A stretch of DNA of 64,000 bases from Hypoxylon rubiginosum. Taxonomy: Eukaryota; Ascomycota; Sordariomycetes; Xylariales; Hypoxylaceae. Shown here piece by piece: positions 12,564-23,555 of the stretch. Each line of letters begins with the position of its first letter. Within the stretch, counting starts at the first letter, position 1. The notes beneath the pieces were generated by a model. The model saw nothing but the letters and a program-made list of their open reading frames with translations, had not been told where the DNA came from and did no database searches. The stretch lies in the NCBI GenBank assembly GCA_902806565.1, contig CADCXA010000048.1:124001-188000 (forward strand), in the 5' to 3' direction. The translations under genes and the position numbers were made by a program.

Positions 12564-12758
12564 ATGAAGTCCTCATTCGCTGCTGTCTTCGCCGCCCTCG
12601 CGACCCTCGCTGCGGCCGCCCCTCTCAACATCAACCTGGGTGCCTACTCGCCTGCCTTGGTGGTCGGTGATGGTGCCATCGGGTTCACCGGCGCAGAAGG
12701 AGCGGCTGCTGCCGAGGGCGCCGCCGCCCTCCAAGGCGAGGGTATCGCCTCGGCATAA
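12564..12758 (+). CDS. Small alanine-rich secreted protein
   Basis: A single exon of 64 residues with no cysteine. Residues 1-19 are a signal peptide ending AAAA before PLNINLG. The mature part has the stretch INLGAYSPALVVGDGAIGF followed by a tail of Ala, Glu and Gly. I believe similar very short secreted proteins occur widely in Pezizomycotina, but I could not check. Function is unknown. A long pyrimidine-rich leader with a TATA-like site supports real, probably strong, expression. Confidence 0.65.
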   Translation: MKSSFAAVFAALATLAAAAPLNINLGAYSPALVVGDGAIGFTGAEGAAAAEGAAALQGEGIASA

Positions 12759-13544
12759 ATATCCAGCTAGGGAACATCTAGCTCCGAGGTGGGTGAAATC
12801 TGATGAAATTTTCTAGCTTATGGGATTCATGTATTAACTGTGTCGTTAGATTGATACCCCTTATACGTAATGGAATTGTACGGATATGGTGACGCTAGTA
12901 ATACTGGGCCAAATACACATAATACCTCAAGTAGGAAGAGATGGCGCGTTGTGATCGCTTTTCTCCCTGCGGCTATCTACATATCTATGGTGTTATTGCC
13001 GAAGCGGGCGTCTGGAGCGCGGAATTGATATATTTAGGGTGAAGATGGCGAAAATGGAGATAGCAAGAGGGCAGATCGGGACGGAGAAGGATTCGGGAGT
13101 TGCGGACGGGGCTGACGGGAAGGATGAGAGGAAAGGATAAGAAGCTCGTCGCATCGTAGACATTGACGCCAAGCGATGCCGAGAAAAAATTAATAAAAAC
13201 CACGCGTTTCAACATCACCATCTCCGTTTCACCTTGTTTCTTTCTCCCCTCCCCGCGGAGGCGGAAACGGTAGTCCAAAAATAGGATAGGTATCCGCAAA
13301 TCTTTGGCAGATCATCGCAGGCGAACTGTTTCAGCATTCGCCTTGCTCTCTTGGCCTTGGCTTTTGTCTTCGTATTCTTATTTCAACTTGTAGTGGTGTA
13401 TAAGATTCTATTAAGTTGACAATTGATGTCGTAACATGGTGTTTTCCCATATACACGCATAGGAGCGTGCGATCGTATTTAAAAGGGACATGCCCTATAA
13501 CAGCGACCTAAAGATTTCGAGTACCTAGTTGTCTAGGGATATAT
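12759..13544. other. Convergent intergenic spacer
   Basis: 3' regions of the small secreted protein gene (+) and the sugar transporter gene (-). No gene is supported. Confidence 0.6.
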
Positions 13545-15509
13545 CTATGAATATTTGTTTTCACTGCTCTCCGAGTGAATGGCTCCGTCCGGCTTTAGGC
13601 CGCTCGGCTGAGCCAGAATGCCAGCTTCGGGGTCCACGACGTGTTCGCCCCTTTTCGCGGCCTGCACAAGTTCCGGCCGTTCCGCCTTCAGCCGCGCGAA
13701 TGTCTTCTCGGCATCCCAGACCCAAGGCGTCGGCGCGGCGAACAAAAGGTCCATCTCCTCGAGCGTGCGCTGGTTGCTCTCGGGGTAGAAGGCCCAGACA
13801 ATAGGAATCGCTATGATATTACACGCACCAAAAATGTGTAGGGTCGTGGAGCCGATAGCTGTATTCCATGTTAGTTATGTAAGGGTAGACAATAGAAATA
13901 TTAGGGGCGGCCTTACCGGAGAACATGACAGGGCACAGCAACGTTAACCAACCATTACCGATACTCCAGCCTACGACACCCCAAGCATTTCCCTTCGCTC
14001 GCACTTGAAGGGGGAAGATCTCGGCAGGGTACAGCCACGGCACCGTCAACCACGTTGCACCAAACACAGACGTGAAGATGAAGACAAAAGACGCTGCAGC
14101 TGCGCCGTAAGAGTTGGCCTTGCCGATATCGCCGTTAGCCGTCGCATCTTGGCCTAGCTTAGAAAACCCCCCGGCCAGAAACATGGCGACGCCCTGGCCG
14201 ACAGCACCCCAATACAAAGTCCAGCGACGGCCGATTCGGTCTAACGTAAAGACGCAAACGAGCGTGGCGAACATGTAGAAGATGTTATTGAGACCACTGA
14301 TCCATTGGCTCTTATACGTGTCGAAGCCCGCGATGCGGAAAATCGTGGGGGCGTAGATAGTTACCCCTGCGATCCCCACCCACTCTTGGATAATCTGGAG
14401 CCAGATCACGAGCTGGACGCGGCGCGCCGTGTGCAGCTCGCCGGATCCGATGCCGAACAGCATGTGCAGATACGAGTTCTTCTGGGACTCCTTGGACTCG
14501 AGCGCGACGATGTTGCTGATGTCGTGCAGTTCCGAGTTGGCCCGCGCGAGATCGTCCCCGGTCGATCCCCGGAGGCGGTGGAGGATGAACCGAGCCTCCT
14601 CGACGCGGCCTTCCTTGACGAGCCAGCGAGGGGACTCGGGGAAGAACCAGACCGCCGCGAGAAGCACGAGAAGGGGGATGATCTGGAAAGCGATGGGGAA
14701 CCGCCATCGAATGGGTGAGTTGCCGTTGTCGATGAACGACAGGCCAAACTCGAGCCAGTAAGCGACGACAACGCCGAGAATGTTCAGGGTGAACTCGATG
14801 GCGATGAATTGGCCTCTCGACGTGTGCTCTGCCGTCTCGGTAGCCCTTGGAGAGAATACGAGTTAGATGTGAATTGCATCTTAAGGAGATTCGCGTCGAA
14901 TTGGATGCTTCATCGCTCGTCCAAGACTGAGACGGCAATTCCCATCTCGGGATGCAAGTGAGGAAAAATTTACTCACCAGACTGGGACAATGGCATTAAG
15001 TATGCCAGTTCCTATTCCGTTCACAGCACGAGCGCAGATCATCCAGTTGTGGTTCTGGGCCGAACACTGCAAGGCCGCTCCCAATATAGCCCAGACGGCC
15101 CCCAAGGCGATAGTCTTGATTCTGCCGACCTTGTCGCCAACCCATCCGCCTCCCAAGCACCCGAACAGGGTTCCTAGGTAGTAGACCGAGACGATACCGC
15201 CTTGCAGCAGGCTGTCCGTGATAATGGGCTCCTCAGTAACGGGGTCGACGTACCCGAAACCCATCAAGTCGATATAGTCTTTGGCGTTGTTAACGCCGCC
15301 CATCATACCTTGATCATAGCCGAAAAAGAAGATGGACTAGGTGCAGAGATATATCAAGGTTAGTTTCCATATGGACGAACGATAAAGCTTGTGTAACGCT
15401 TAAGATTCCATGGACGTCAACATACCAGGGCGGCGATACAATTGATGGCAATGAGAAGCTGACGCTTCTCTAGGAAGTTGGCCACATTGAAGCCGGGAAG
15501 CCTCTCCAT
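13545..15509 (-). CDS. MFS sugar transporter
   Basis: Exons, in reading order, 15509-15426, 15336-14978, 14845-13917 and 13858-13545 give 561 residues. All three introns (89, 132 and 58 nt) keep frame and conserved sequence. Sugar-porter signatures are in order: FFFGYDQGMMGG near 33-42; GGWVGDKVGRIK near 91-102; PESPRWL near 216; DRIGRRW after helix 8; PAEIFPLQVRAKG near 420; FYPESNQRTLEEMD near 480. Twelve hydrophobic helices are expected. The family imports hexoses, pentoses, disaccharides or quinate by proton symport at the plasma membrane; the substrate is not predictable from what I see. It sits next to a group of polysaccharide genes transcribed from 13.5 to 27.6 kb and could supply or recover sugars for it (inference). 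Confidence 0.9.
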
Positions 15510-16856
15510 CTTTTCTTTGTGCTAGTAATGAGACAGGAACACCACCCTTCTTGTCTATGTAGGTATCTATACCTTAGTGAGACTGAGGTCTTAGTCTCTA
15601 GGGTGATGAGAGGTTTTTATGAATATTTCAAGAGTAAGGACCGGAGAGGAGAGAGATGGATCTGCATAGTTTTATACCTAATACATCAGAGTTGGAATGC
15701 CACTTCTGAACGTATAAGAGCATGGTCTACATGGTGCCTGATAAAGTTAGACGCACGTCACAGCCATACCCGCCATATCGGAGCCCAATAGCCTTTTTTT
15801 TTTGACCAGTCACGAGCTCCATCTTTCCGGTCCTCGCCGTGTCTCGTGCCCGACATCAAACCGAAGATATCCACGATAATGACAAGGGGGGGATCCGAGA
15901 AAAGAACAAGACCAAACAGTTTTTTTCTTCTCCCAACTCGAATTTGTCTGATGCTTTTTGTTGGAGAGTCTGACCAGTCTTGACCCCACTGCCCCCAAAT
16001 ATGCAGTCTTACTTGCCTAAGGTAGGATTAGTGACATAGTCCCGCACCCAAGTTGGCGCAAGTTGAAAAGGGGAAAGAAACGAGGAGATGACGAACCCTT
16101 CGCGCCCCCTCACTCTTTGATCCCCCTCCCCGCCTTTCGTCTAACCCCAATCTCGTTTCCCCACGGAGCCTCCACAAAGCCACCCCGCTAGACGAAAGCA
16201 AGGGATTGGATTAGCTTTTCCCAGTTCTTTTTATTTCTTGAAGAAAAAAAGAAATAATGTCTGAGAAGCTCTTACCAGGTGTCTACCCAGCTAAGCCCGT
16301 TAAGGTATTTTACAATGTCGAAATTGGAAATATGTAATTGGGTACCTGACCAAGTTACATTTATAGGCCGATCATCATTTGTCTCGGGTTACCCCTTTCA
16401 GTCACGGCTTCGTTGCTAGTAGTTTAGTTTAGTGATAAGGTGAGCTTAGAGCTAAGCAGCAGGCTAAGACGGTGACCATGTCCACCATCTATATGCGCTC
16501 CAATCAGCACTCAACCCAATCCGAAATGCTCCAGCTTCGTTGCCTCAAGGGGCAGTTTCTCGTCTGAAAATAATTGCGGCTCAGTAGCCGCTAACGTTGC
16601 CGTTGCCGGAGCCGGAGGACGACGGGCCAAAGGGGAACTCCCAAAAGAATAAGCCCTGTCTAACCCATCGCGGACTACGGACTTGGAGAAACGGGGTCCA
16701 AAATATAACCTACCTAGGTACCTAATTGTTTCGACTCCCTATGGGAATGTTATTATTACTAGGCTATACTGTCGACTAAAACAGGAACGCCGCCTAAGGA
16801 ATTATACACCGTTAACCTATACCGTTTGAAACACCCTAGCTCTCTCTCTCACTAAC
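15510..16856. other. Intergenic
   Basis: Promoter side of the sugar transporter and 3' side of the polysaccharide deacetylase, both on the minus strand. It holds pyrimidine and purine runs and a TACCTAGGTA palindrome at 16711. No gene is supported. Confidence 0.6.
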
Positions 16857-17824
16857 CTACTCGTCATCCTTCTTCTCGTTGGGATCTCTATACCAGAACT
16901 CACTCGGGTCGTCCAGGCACTCGCCCACCGTCACGGCCTCGTACCCGCGGTCCGCGAGCATCTCCAGCATCGCCGGCACCAGCGCCCTGGCGGTCCACTC
17001 GCGGATGTCGTGGCACAGCACGATGTACGACCCGTCGCCCTCGCGGCTGACGGCCTCGTCGAAGATGGCCAGCGACTCCCGGATCTTGTCCTCCGAGTTA
17101 TGCAGGTAGTCCTTGGTGTCCACGCTCCACTGGACGACGTGGTAGCCGAGGTCGTCGAGGTCGTCGACCACGTCCCGGCTCCGGGGCCCGCCGTACGGCA
17201 GCCGCATGTAGGTGGGCACGAGGCCCAGCACGTTGCGCAGCGCCATCTCGTTGTACACCATCTCCCGGACGCGCTCCGTGTGGTTGACCCTGTCGAGGTG
17301 CTGGTGCGTCCACGAGTGCGAGGCGAGCTGGTGGCCGCGGCGGTGCATCTCCCTCAGCAGCGCCGGCCACTCCGTTCCTTTATCGTCGATCTGGCGTCCG
17401 AGAAATAAGTTGTTCCCCGTGATGAAGAAGGTGGCCTTGAAGTTGTACTTGTCCAACTCGTCTATAATGTCCTCCGTGTATTTCCACGGCCCATCGTCGA
17501 ACGTCAGGGCGACTTGTCCGGGGTGGGTGCACTCGAAGATACCCGTGCCTCCGTACGGTACGTTGCCGACGTGGTCCCGCTGCATGTCGAAGAGAGCAGG
17601 GCCGCGCGGCTCGTCGCTTTCGCCACGTTAGTTGGACGCTACGACGGAGTGGGCAGGTATAGTACGCACAAGGAATCTTCAAGATCAGTGAAATCAGTGA
17701 ATCTAGTGTTCTTGCGTGGTGCATGTGCGTCGGCCTGATTAAGCATATCGCGCAATCCTATTGCTAGGCCATACGCCAATAGAATTAAGAATAGAAGAGC
17801 CGGCATGGCCGCAAGAATTGGCAT
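16857..17824 (-). CDS. Polysaccharide deacetylase (NodB / chitin deacetylase family, CE4)
   Basis: Exons, in reading order, 17824-17670 and 17616-16857 give 304 residues. The 53-nt intron has a GTGCGT donor and a CTAAC branch site. A hydrophobic N-terminus (about 1-24) acts as signal peptide or anchor. NodB motifs: TFDDGPW (90-96, two metal or base aspartates), HSWTH (152-156, metal histidines), RLPYG (near 190; most relatives have RPPYG), and LCHD near the end. The family removes acetyl groups from GlcNAc in chitin or similar polymers, in the secretory path or cell wall. The chitin synthase lies on the same strand less than 1 kb away, which supports a role on a GlcNAc polymer (inference). 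Starting at the internal ATG 17585 would lose the secretion signal, so the two-exon model is preferred. Confidence 0.85.
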
Positions 17825-18680
17825 TTCTCTTCATGCTTTTTCTTGATATACGGTAACGATATTCGATATTCGATACTCGTTAGACCTGTAGGATATGGTA
17901 GGTCAACGGCCGTGGGTAGTGAAGATGGAGAAGATGAAGACACCAAATATGTCGTCTAGTCCAGAATGGTAAATATCCGGGCGTTGGAAAGAAGATGACA
18001 TGTTCCTACCTAGGTAAGTAAGCTTGACGGAGGTTGCGATTGCTGACCCTGTGCTTGCGAAGGGAACCATGGAAGTCATCATGCATCCAAAGAAGAGAGC
18101 AGGGGACAGTGTCAACCATCAGGTCCAAGAACATGCCACTCCCGTGACCGATAGTCTACCTACATGTATGTACCTGGTAATAATCATCACGACTGCCCAA
18201 GTCAACATCATAAATGGCCCGTGGTGGCCGCCTCCTCTCCCTTTCGTCTCTCTTCGTTCCTCACTTTGCTCGGTATAATTGTAGGATGTGAAAAGTTAGC
18301 GGAACAAAAGCGCGTATATATAAATTCAAGACTAACTTAGGTTTTTTATTGACACCATATTAATCGTGTCCATAATGAAAATTAAGCGGCTTAGCCATAA
18401 GAGGCATCCTACCGAAATATATGTCCAAGATACCCAGAAAAACCTTGAAATTAATGGCTGATACGCCAGGCTAATCCGCACCAAATCACTTTCCCAGCGC
18501 TCTATCGCAGTTTACCAAGAAAAAAGCTGCCCGTGCAAAATAAACCAATATCCACGTAGGAAGACTCCTGTATTACCCATCATTTGTCCCTCCCCCCTTT
18601 CCGTCCTCTTCTATCTACTATTATCTACACCGAAAATCATCTTATATCGTCGAAAATACTTTTTGTGCTCTATGATGCTT
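17825..18680. other. Intergenic
   Basis: Promoter of the deacetylase gene and 3' side of the chitin synthase gene (both minus strand). A CCTACCTAGGTAAGTAAG element lies near 18005. No gene is supported. Confidence 0.6.
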
Positions 18681-21547
18681 TTATTCGTTGGCAAAATCCC
18701 GGGGGTGCGTATGTTCGGGGGTATGGGGAGGTCTGGCGGAAGGACGACGTCCAACCGAAGAATCGCGTCTGGCCGAAGATTCGTATCTGACCGAGGATTG
18801 GCGTCTAGCCGAAGACTCGTGTCTGGCCGAGGAACGACGTCTGGGTGAAGAATCGTGTGTGGCCGCCGAAGAACGACGGTGAGGATTGTGCGTGGGATGG
18901 GGTTCCGTGATGTGGGTGTGATGGGGCTCCCTGACAGACATGCGGCGATCGCGATCAGTAAAATAGGGTTCTACGGCGGATGAGGCGCGACGGTTGTAGG
19001 TGTGAATTTTGTTGCTTTCGGTTCTGTAGATGGGATACCCATCATCATCGGTATCAGCAGCGCCCTTAGTAGACTGGGCACCAACGAAACCGGGGCTCGG
19101 AGTCGCGTCGTCCGTTCGGCCTTCCGTTCCGGGGAGCGTCTGCCTGCTCGTGGTGGGTACCGTGAATGGCGTCATGTAGACCGTAGGATCCAACTGGTTC
19201 TCCTCGTCGGGAACCAGGGTGCCTACGATCTTCTCTCGGTTGTGGACCGCCTCTGCGAATCGCTCATGCTGCGTCTCTATATCGGGTTCCTCGGCCTCGG
19301 CCGTCTCGGCAATCACCTTGCGCGTCTTTCCCCAACCGAAATTGTCCATGTAGACGCATGCGTATAGGGTAACACCGATGTTGATGAAAGGGCCGCAAGT
19401 GGTGAAAATGGCGAGGCCCATGAGGAACTGACGGCGCTCGACCCAGCTGCGGCACAACCACACAGCCAAGCTGATGTAGTAGCAGAGCGGTATGATCATG
19501 ACGGAGGCAAAAACCATGATGAGCCAGAAGGGCTGATCTATAGTGGTAATATCTGTTAGTATATTTCCACAATAGTAAAATCTAATGCGGAGGGAGGGAA
19601 AAAAGAGAGAGGATATAAGAATAAAAGGGAACTTACGCATGAATGCATAGATCATGCACCCCAGACTCGCGATGACGAAGAAGTTGAGAATCCAAGTGAG
19701 GACATTCGAGAGTGCCACAATTCGCTCCCAAAAATTGAATCGGATGTTGGATTCGAGAAACAGCATCAGATCGTTACTCGTAGCGCCGAGCGTCCAGCGG
19801 CGACGCTGGCTAAGAAAGACGGCAAGAGTCTGCGGCACATCGGTATAAGCATACGCTCTCAACGCCTGACGCGTCTTGGCCTTGCGAAACTTCATGAGCA
19901 TCAAGCAAACGTGGTTGCGATCTTCCGACGCCGTAGCGCGAATACGCTTGATGATTCCGTCCGTAGGCCGGGGGTGGTAGCCGAACTCCTGAATGAGAAT
20001 AAAGTCGCCGCACGTCTCCTCGCAGACCCGAAGCAGCTGACAGCATCCGGGGAGACACGAAACCTTTTTGGTGACGAGGCTCTGATGGAGACGACGTAGT
20101 CCTTGGGCGATAGTGTACTCGGCATTTTGGTAGATGGCCCAGATGTTCCACTTCTTGTTGGTAAAGTCGACTGAAACGTAGCCGCAGACGCCGACCGTTC
20201 CGGGATAATGGGATTCCTCCAGCAGACGGCTAATACAGTCCTTCGCAAACACCGTATCCGCGTCCATGCCGACCAAAAATTCGCAGTGGTTCATCCCAGC
20301 ATCGTGGACTAGAAAATCCGTCATGGCCTTGAAGAATTCGGGTCTGAATATGACCTTGGGACGTTGGTGACGGAGGTTGAAGTTGTGGACGAATGAACGG
20401 ATAACTATCAAGCTGTCTCGCTTGCCCTGGTTCTGCTGTTTCACGATGCAAAAGTACGGTATGCCCTTGAACATGCCTCTCGTGATTTCGATGTCCATCG
20501 ACTGACCGTCCCATGCAACATATGCCGCGCGGATGAACTTGCGTTCGGTTCGCTCGACAAAGATGTCTTGGTTGAGATAATCGCCTGTGGTCTTCTCCAT
20601 GCCAGGGCCCCGAACCTTGCCGTCGCAGATGACCATGATCGCCTTTTTGTGGTGGCTAATGTTGATTTGGTCGACAAGCGAGTTTAGTGACCTGCTGCAT
20701 TCCTCGAAGGTTTCATTATAGCAAGGCATAAGAAGGACCAGCTCTTCCGGTTTCTCGGGAAGTATTTTCTTCGGTTTCCACACCGAGTTCTTTAGCGAAG
20801 CGACGATGATGTTGAATATCATGACACAGTTCAGAACAAGGGGCAAAGAGATGAATGGTAGGTACACGTAAAAAAGCTGCGGCCAGTACCAACTAGCAAA
20901 GATGAACATGAAGCTGCACGCTGTTAGTTCCGCGCGCGGCATAGGCATAGGAGAGTCCACCACTCACTTTACGGAGAATATGCAACCTATCGCAATCCAT
21001 TTGTGCCTAGCGACCTTTCTCTTTCCCTTCTCGATAAGCTTAGGGTCTATAGCCTCAGTAGCTAAGACTGAGGTTGTCTCGTTGACCGTGAGCGGAGGAA
21101 GGTCCGCGAGATCTCCCTCATCGTATCCAGATGCACTCGACGACGGTGACTTAGACGGTGACGATGAGGATGGTGACGACGAAGATGTCGACACCTTAGG
21201 GCGACGGTCTAAACTCCGTCCAGGGATTTGCGGAGGAAAATCTGTTGCAACGATTTTGCTCATAGCTAGCCCAGGCCCGGGGCTTGCTTGAGGGAAGCCG
21301 AACTCAGCTCTAGTATCTCGAGCTGGGTCGTCCGGGGGCGTTTCGAAAGGGCTCTCAAAGGGGCTGTAGTAAGGTGTTGTGACCTTTTCATCGAAAGCAG
21401 CCGAATCATTTTCCGCCTATTGTCTATGATTAGGTGGGAATATTCATAATATATATCAAACAGTTGACATACGCTTATATCCTGACCGCGAAGGACGGCG
21501 CCGTCTTGCTTCGTTCGGTCAGGAAGCTTCTCTAAGAAGGAGCTCAT
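18681..21547 (-). CDS. Chitin synthase, class VI (ChsD-like)
   Basis: Exons, in reading order, 21547-21473, 21416-20968, 20913-19637 and 19537-18681 give 885 residues. The enzyme polymerises UDP-GlcNAc into beta-1,4 chitin at the plasma membrane. Seen: a Ser-rich N-terminal region without a myosin motor; transmembrane segments before the GT2 domain; MDADTVF near 391; QNAEY near 436; SCLPGCCQLLRVCEETCGD after it; SEDRNHV near 504; QRRRW near 546; more membrane segments; and a basic Ser/Arg repeat tail at about 819-863. The wording around these motifs matches class VI (division III) rather than classes I-V as I remember them; class VII is the alternative. The third intron (19538-19636) is 99 nt, stop-free and in frame, so retention would insert 33 residues. 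The next gene upstream is divergent, with a 2-kb shared promoter region. Confidence 0.9.
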
Positions 21548-23555
21548 TGTGGAGGATAGGGGAGGATAGGAGCGTGCCGAGCGTGCCTAGGGGAGAACCC
21601 AGGTGCTTGCTATAGCGAGTTCTTGATCTGGTTCTTAAGAGATCGAACTACAAAAGTCTGGACGATGATGATGTTGTAGAGGAGAGGGAAAGAAAAAAGA
21701 TTCCGAAGCAAATGACCGCATACGTTCCGCCCTGGCTCTAGTGAGTGACTAACAAGCTTCTAACAAGGAAGATCAGACACCCGGGAGAACTAAGTCCAGC
21801 GTGAAAGCATGTAGGTAGAGTTGGCCGTCTCCCCGTGCTCTCTCTCGTGCCTATGCGGTGACGAGGGGTCAAGGACGGAAGATAGAAATACAAATATGAG
21901 GTAGCAGGTTGGCGGAAGTCAAAGGTGTCATGGTCAAACTGACTGGTAAACTGGATCCCGATAGAATATGTACTTATTATCGTAGCTCTCTGGATTGTAC
22001 TGCAAGGGGCTTTGCACATGAAGCTTGACGTATTGCTCCCTGCCAAGGCATCATTGCGTAAAACATATTCTCACAAGTCTCGCAAGGATACTAAGAACTC
22101 TAGGAAATCCACTACGAACCCTGGCAGATGTACGCATAGAGGCTGCATATTTTGCATGGCATACCGGTATGGCTTGACTCTACGACAAGAGAATTGGTTT
22201 CCGACCGGTGTTAGACCTGAAAATTCAGATAAATGACCTTGGCACCTCCTCATCCATGCAGGGTGTGAGAAAACCCAAGACGAAAATTCAGAGGGCTGAG
22301 TTGCAAAAGACGTCGTTCCATCTTCGTTCGAGTCATGTAGCTGAATACATAGGTGGTGATAAGTAGTAAATATCCACATTACCTCGGGAGCTCCATATCC
22401 AGAATGGAGCAGACATAGCAACAAAAAAATCGATACTACGGTATAATCCACAGTGACGAATAATGCTAGCGCCGCTCCGGATATCCAATCGTATTGATTT
22501 GAAATAGAGCAAGCGAGGAGAAAAACCGCCCCCCGAATCAAGCTTCCGGGCGAAGTATGTTGGAGTTTCGAAGCGCGGTGAACTCCAAGGCACGTTTTTT
22601 CAGTCAGAAGTTAAGATTCCAGTTCGACGAAGCCCACGTGTTAGAAGCCCTTAAACCCGAGTGTCTGTCGTGTCCAGGGTCCTACATAACGTTGTCACCC
22701 ATCTCAGGTACGGGGACGGCTGGCTGCGAGCTTAATACCCGAGTCGGGATATCGAGGTTGCGGGGGGCCAATGAGCGGCTGAAGAGGCAATGCTGGCCGC
22801 ATGCATCCCGTGAAGATCATCTGCAAAGAGACGGGAGTCGATACCCACGCAATGGTTTTAGTTCCACAGCTAGACCGGCTAGCCGGTTACCTAGGCTGTC
22901 TTACTAGTGTAGTGTAGTGTAGCTATTATGGACGTAAGAGATGGCATCGGCAATATCGAGTTTGAGCGTTCAACAGATCGAACTATGATACAGACTGACT
23001 CGCGAAGAAACTTCTCCACTTACTAGAGAAGTAGCACGTTCGCGGCGGTTTGCGTCAGCCTCTCAGTCTGCTCGGAAGAGGCAAAGGCCGTGCACGAACC
23101 TTGAGTCTAGTTAGAGTTAGTTTTGTATCTTAAAATAAGGCGACGACGAGCGATTTTCGTTGTGCTAGGTCGGAGCCAAATGAGGACAGTGGTCCCAACG
23201 GACCATGCTTAGTAGAATGAGAACAGCTTAGGAATCGAGGTAGGTCAGAACAGGTAGTATTCGGACTGTGCTCGAGTCAGCTGTGATGTCTCCCGTCTCC
23301 TGTCTCCTCCCGATCCTCAACGATTTATAATTCGCTGCTCGGTCGTCAACTTTTTCCAAGAACAAGAATATCAAACCTTTATCAAGAAATATCCGTTCTT
23401 TTTTTCTTTAAGATTTCATATAATATCCTTTTCTCCTCACCATTTCTCTAACTTTCCAAAAGTCAAATCACCTCACCCTTGGCGCTTTCCCATCTTTCTT
23501 ATCCCATCAAACTAGCCAGCAGGGTTTTGCTTGAGAAAAAAAAAACCCCCACAGC
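21548..23555. other. Divergent promoter region between chitin synthase and nucleotide-sugar dehydrogenase
   Basis: About 2 kb between two divergent genes. The right part (23330-23550) is a strongly pyrimidine-rich leader. Longer open frames in the middle lack coding character. This is the place to look for shared control of the polysaccharide genes. Confidence 0.6.

Noticed and set aside
18681..21547. Hyaluronan synthase instead of chitin synthase
   Set aside because: The QRRRW, SCLPGCCQLL and SEDRNHV segments and the N-terminal layout fit fungal chitin synthase class VI better.
22071..22541. 156-codon open frame on minus in the divergent promoter region
   Set aside because: No ATG at its start, no recognisable domain and no supporting splice partner.
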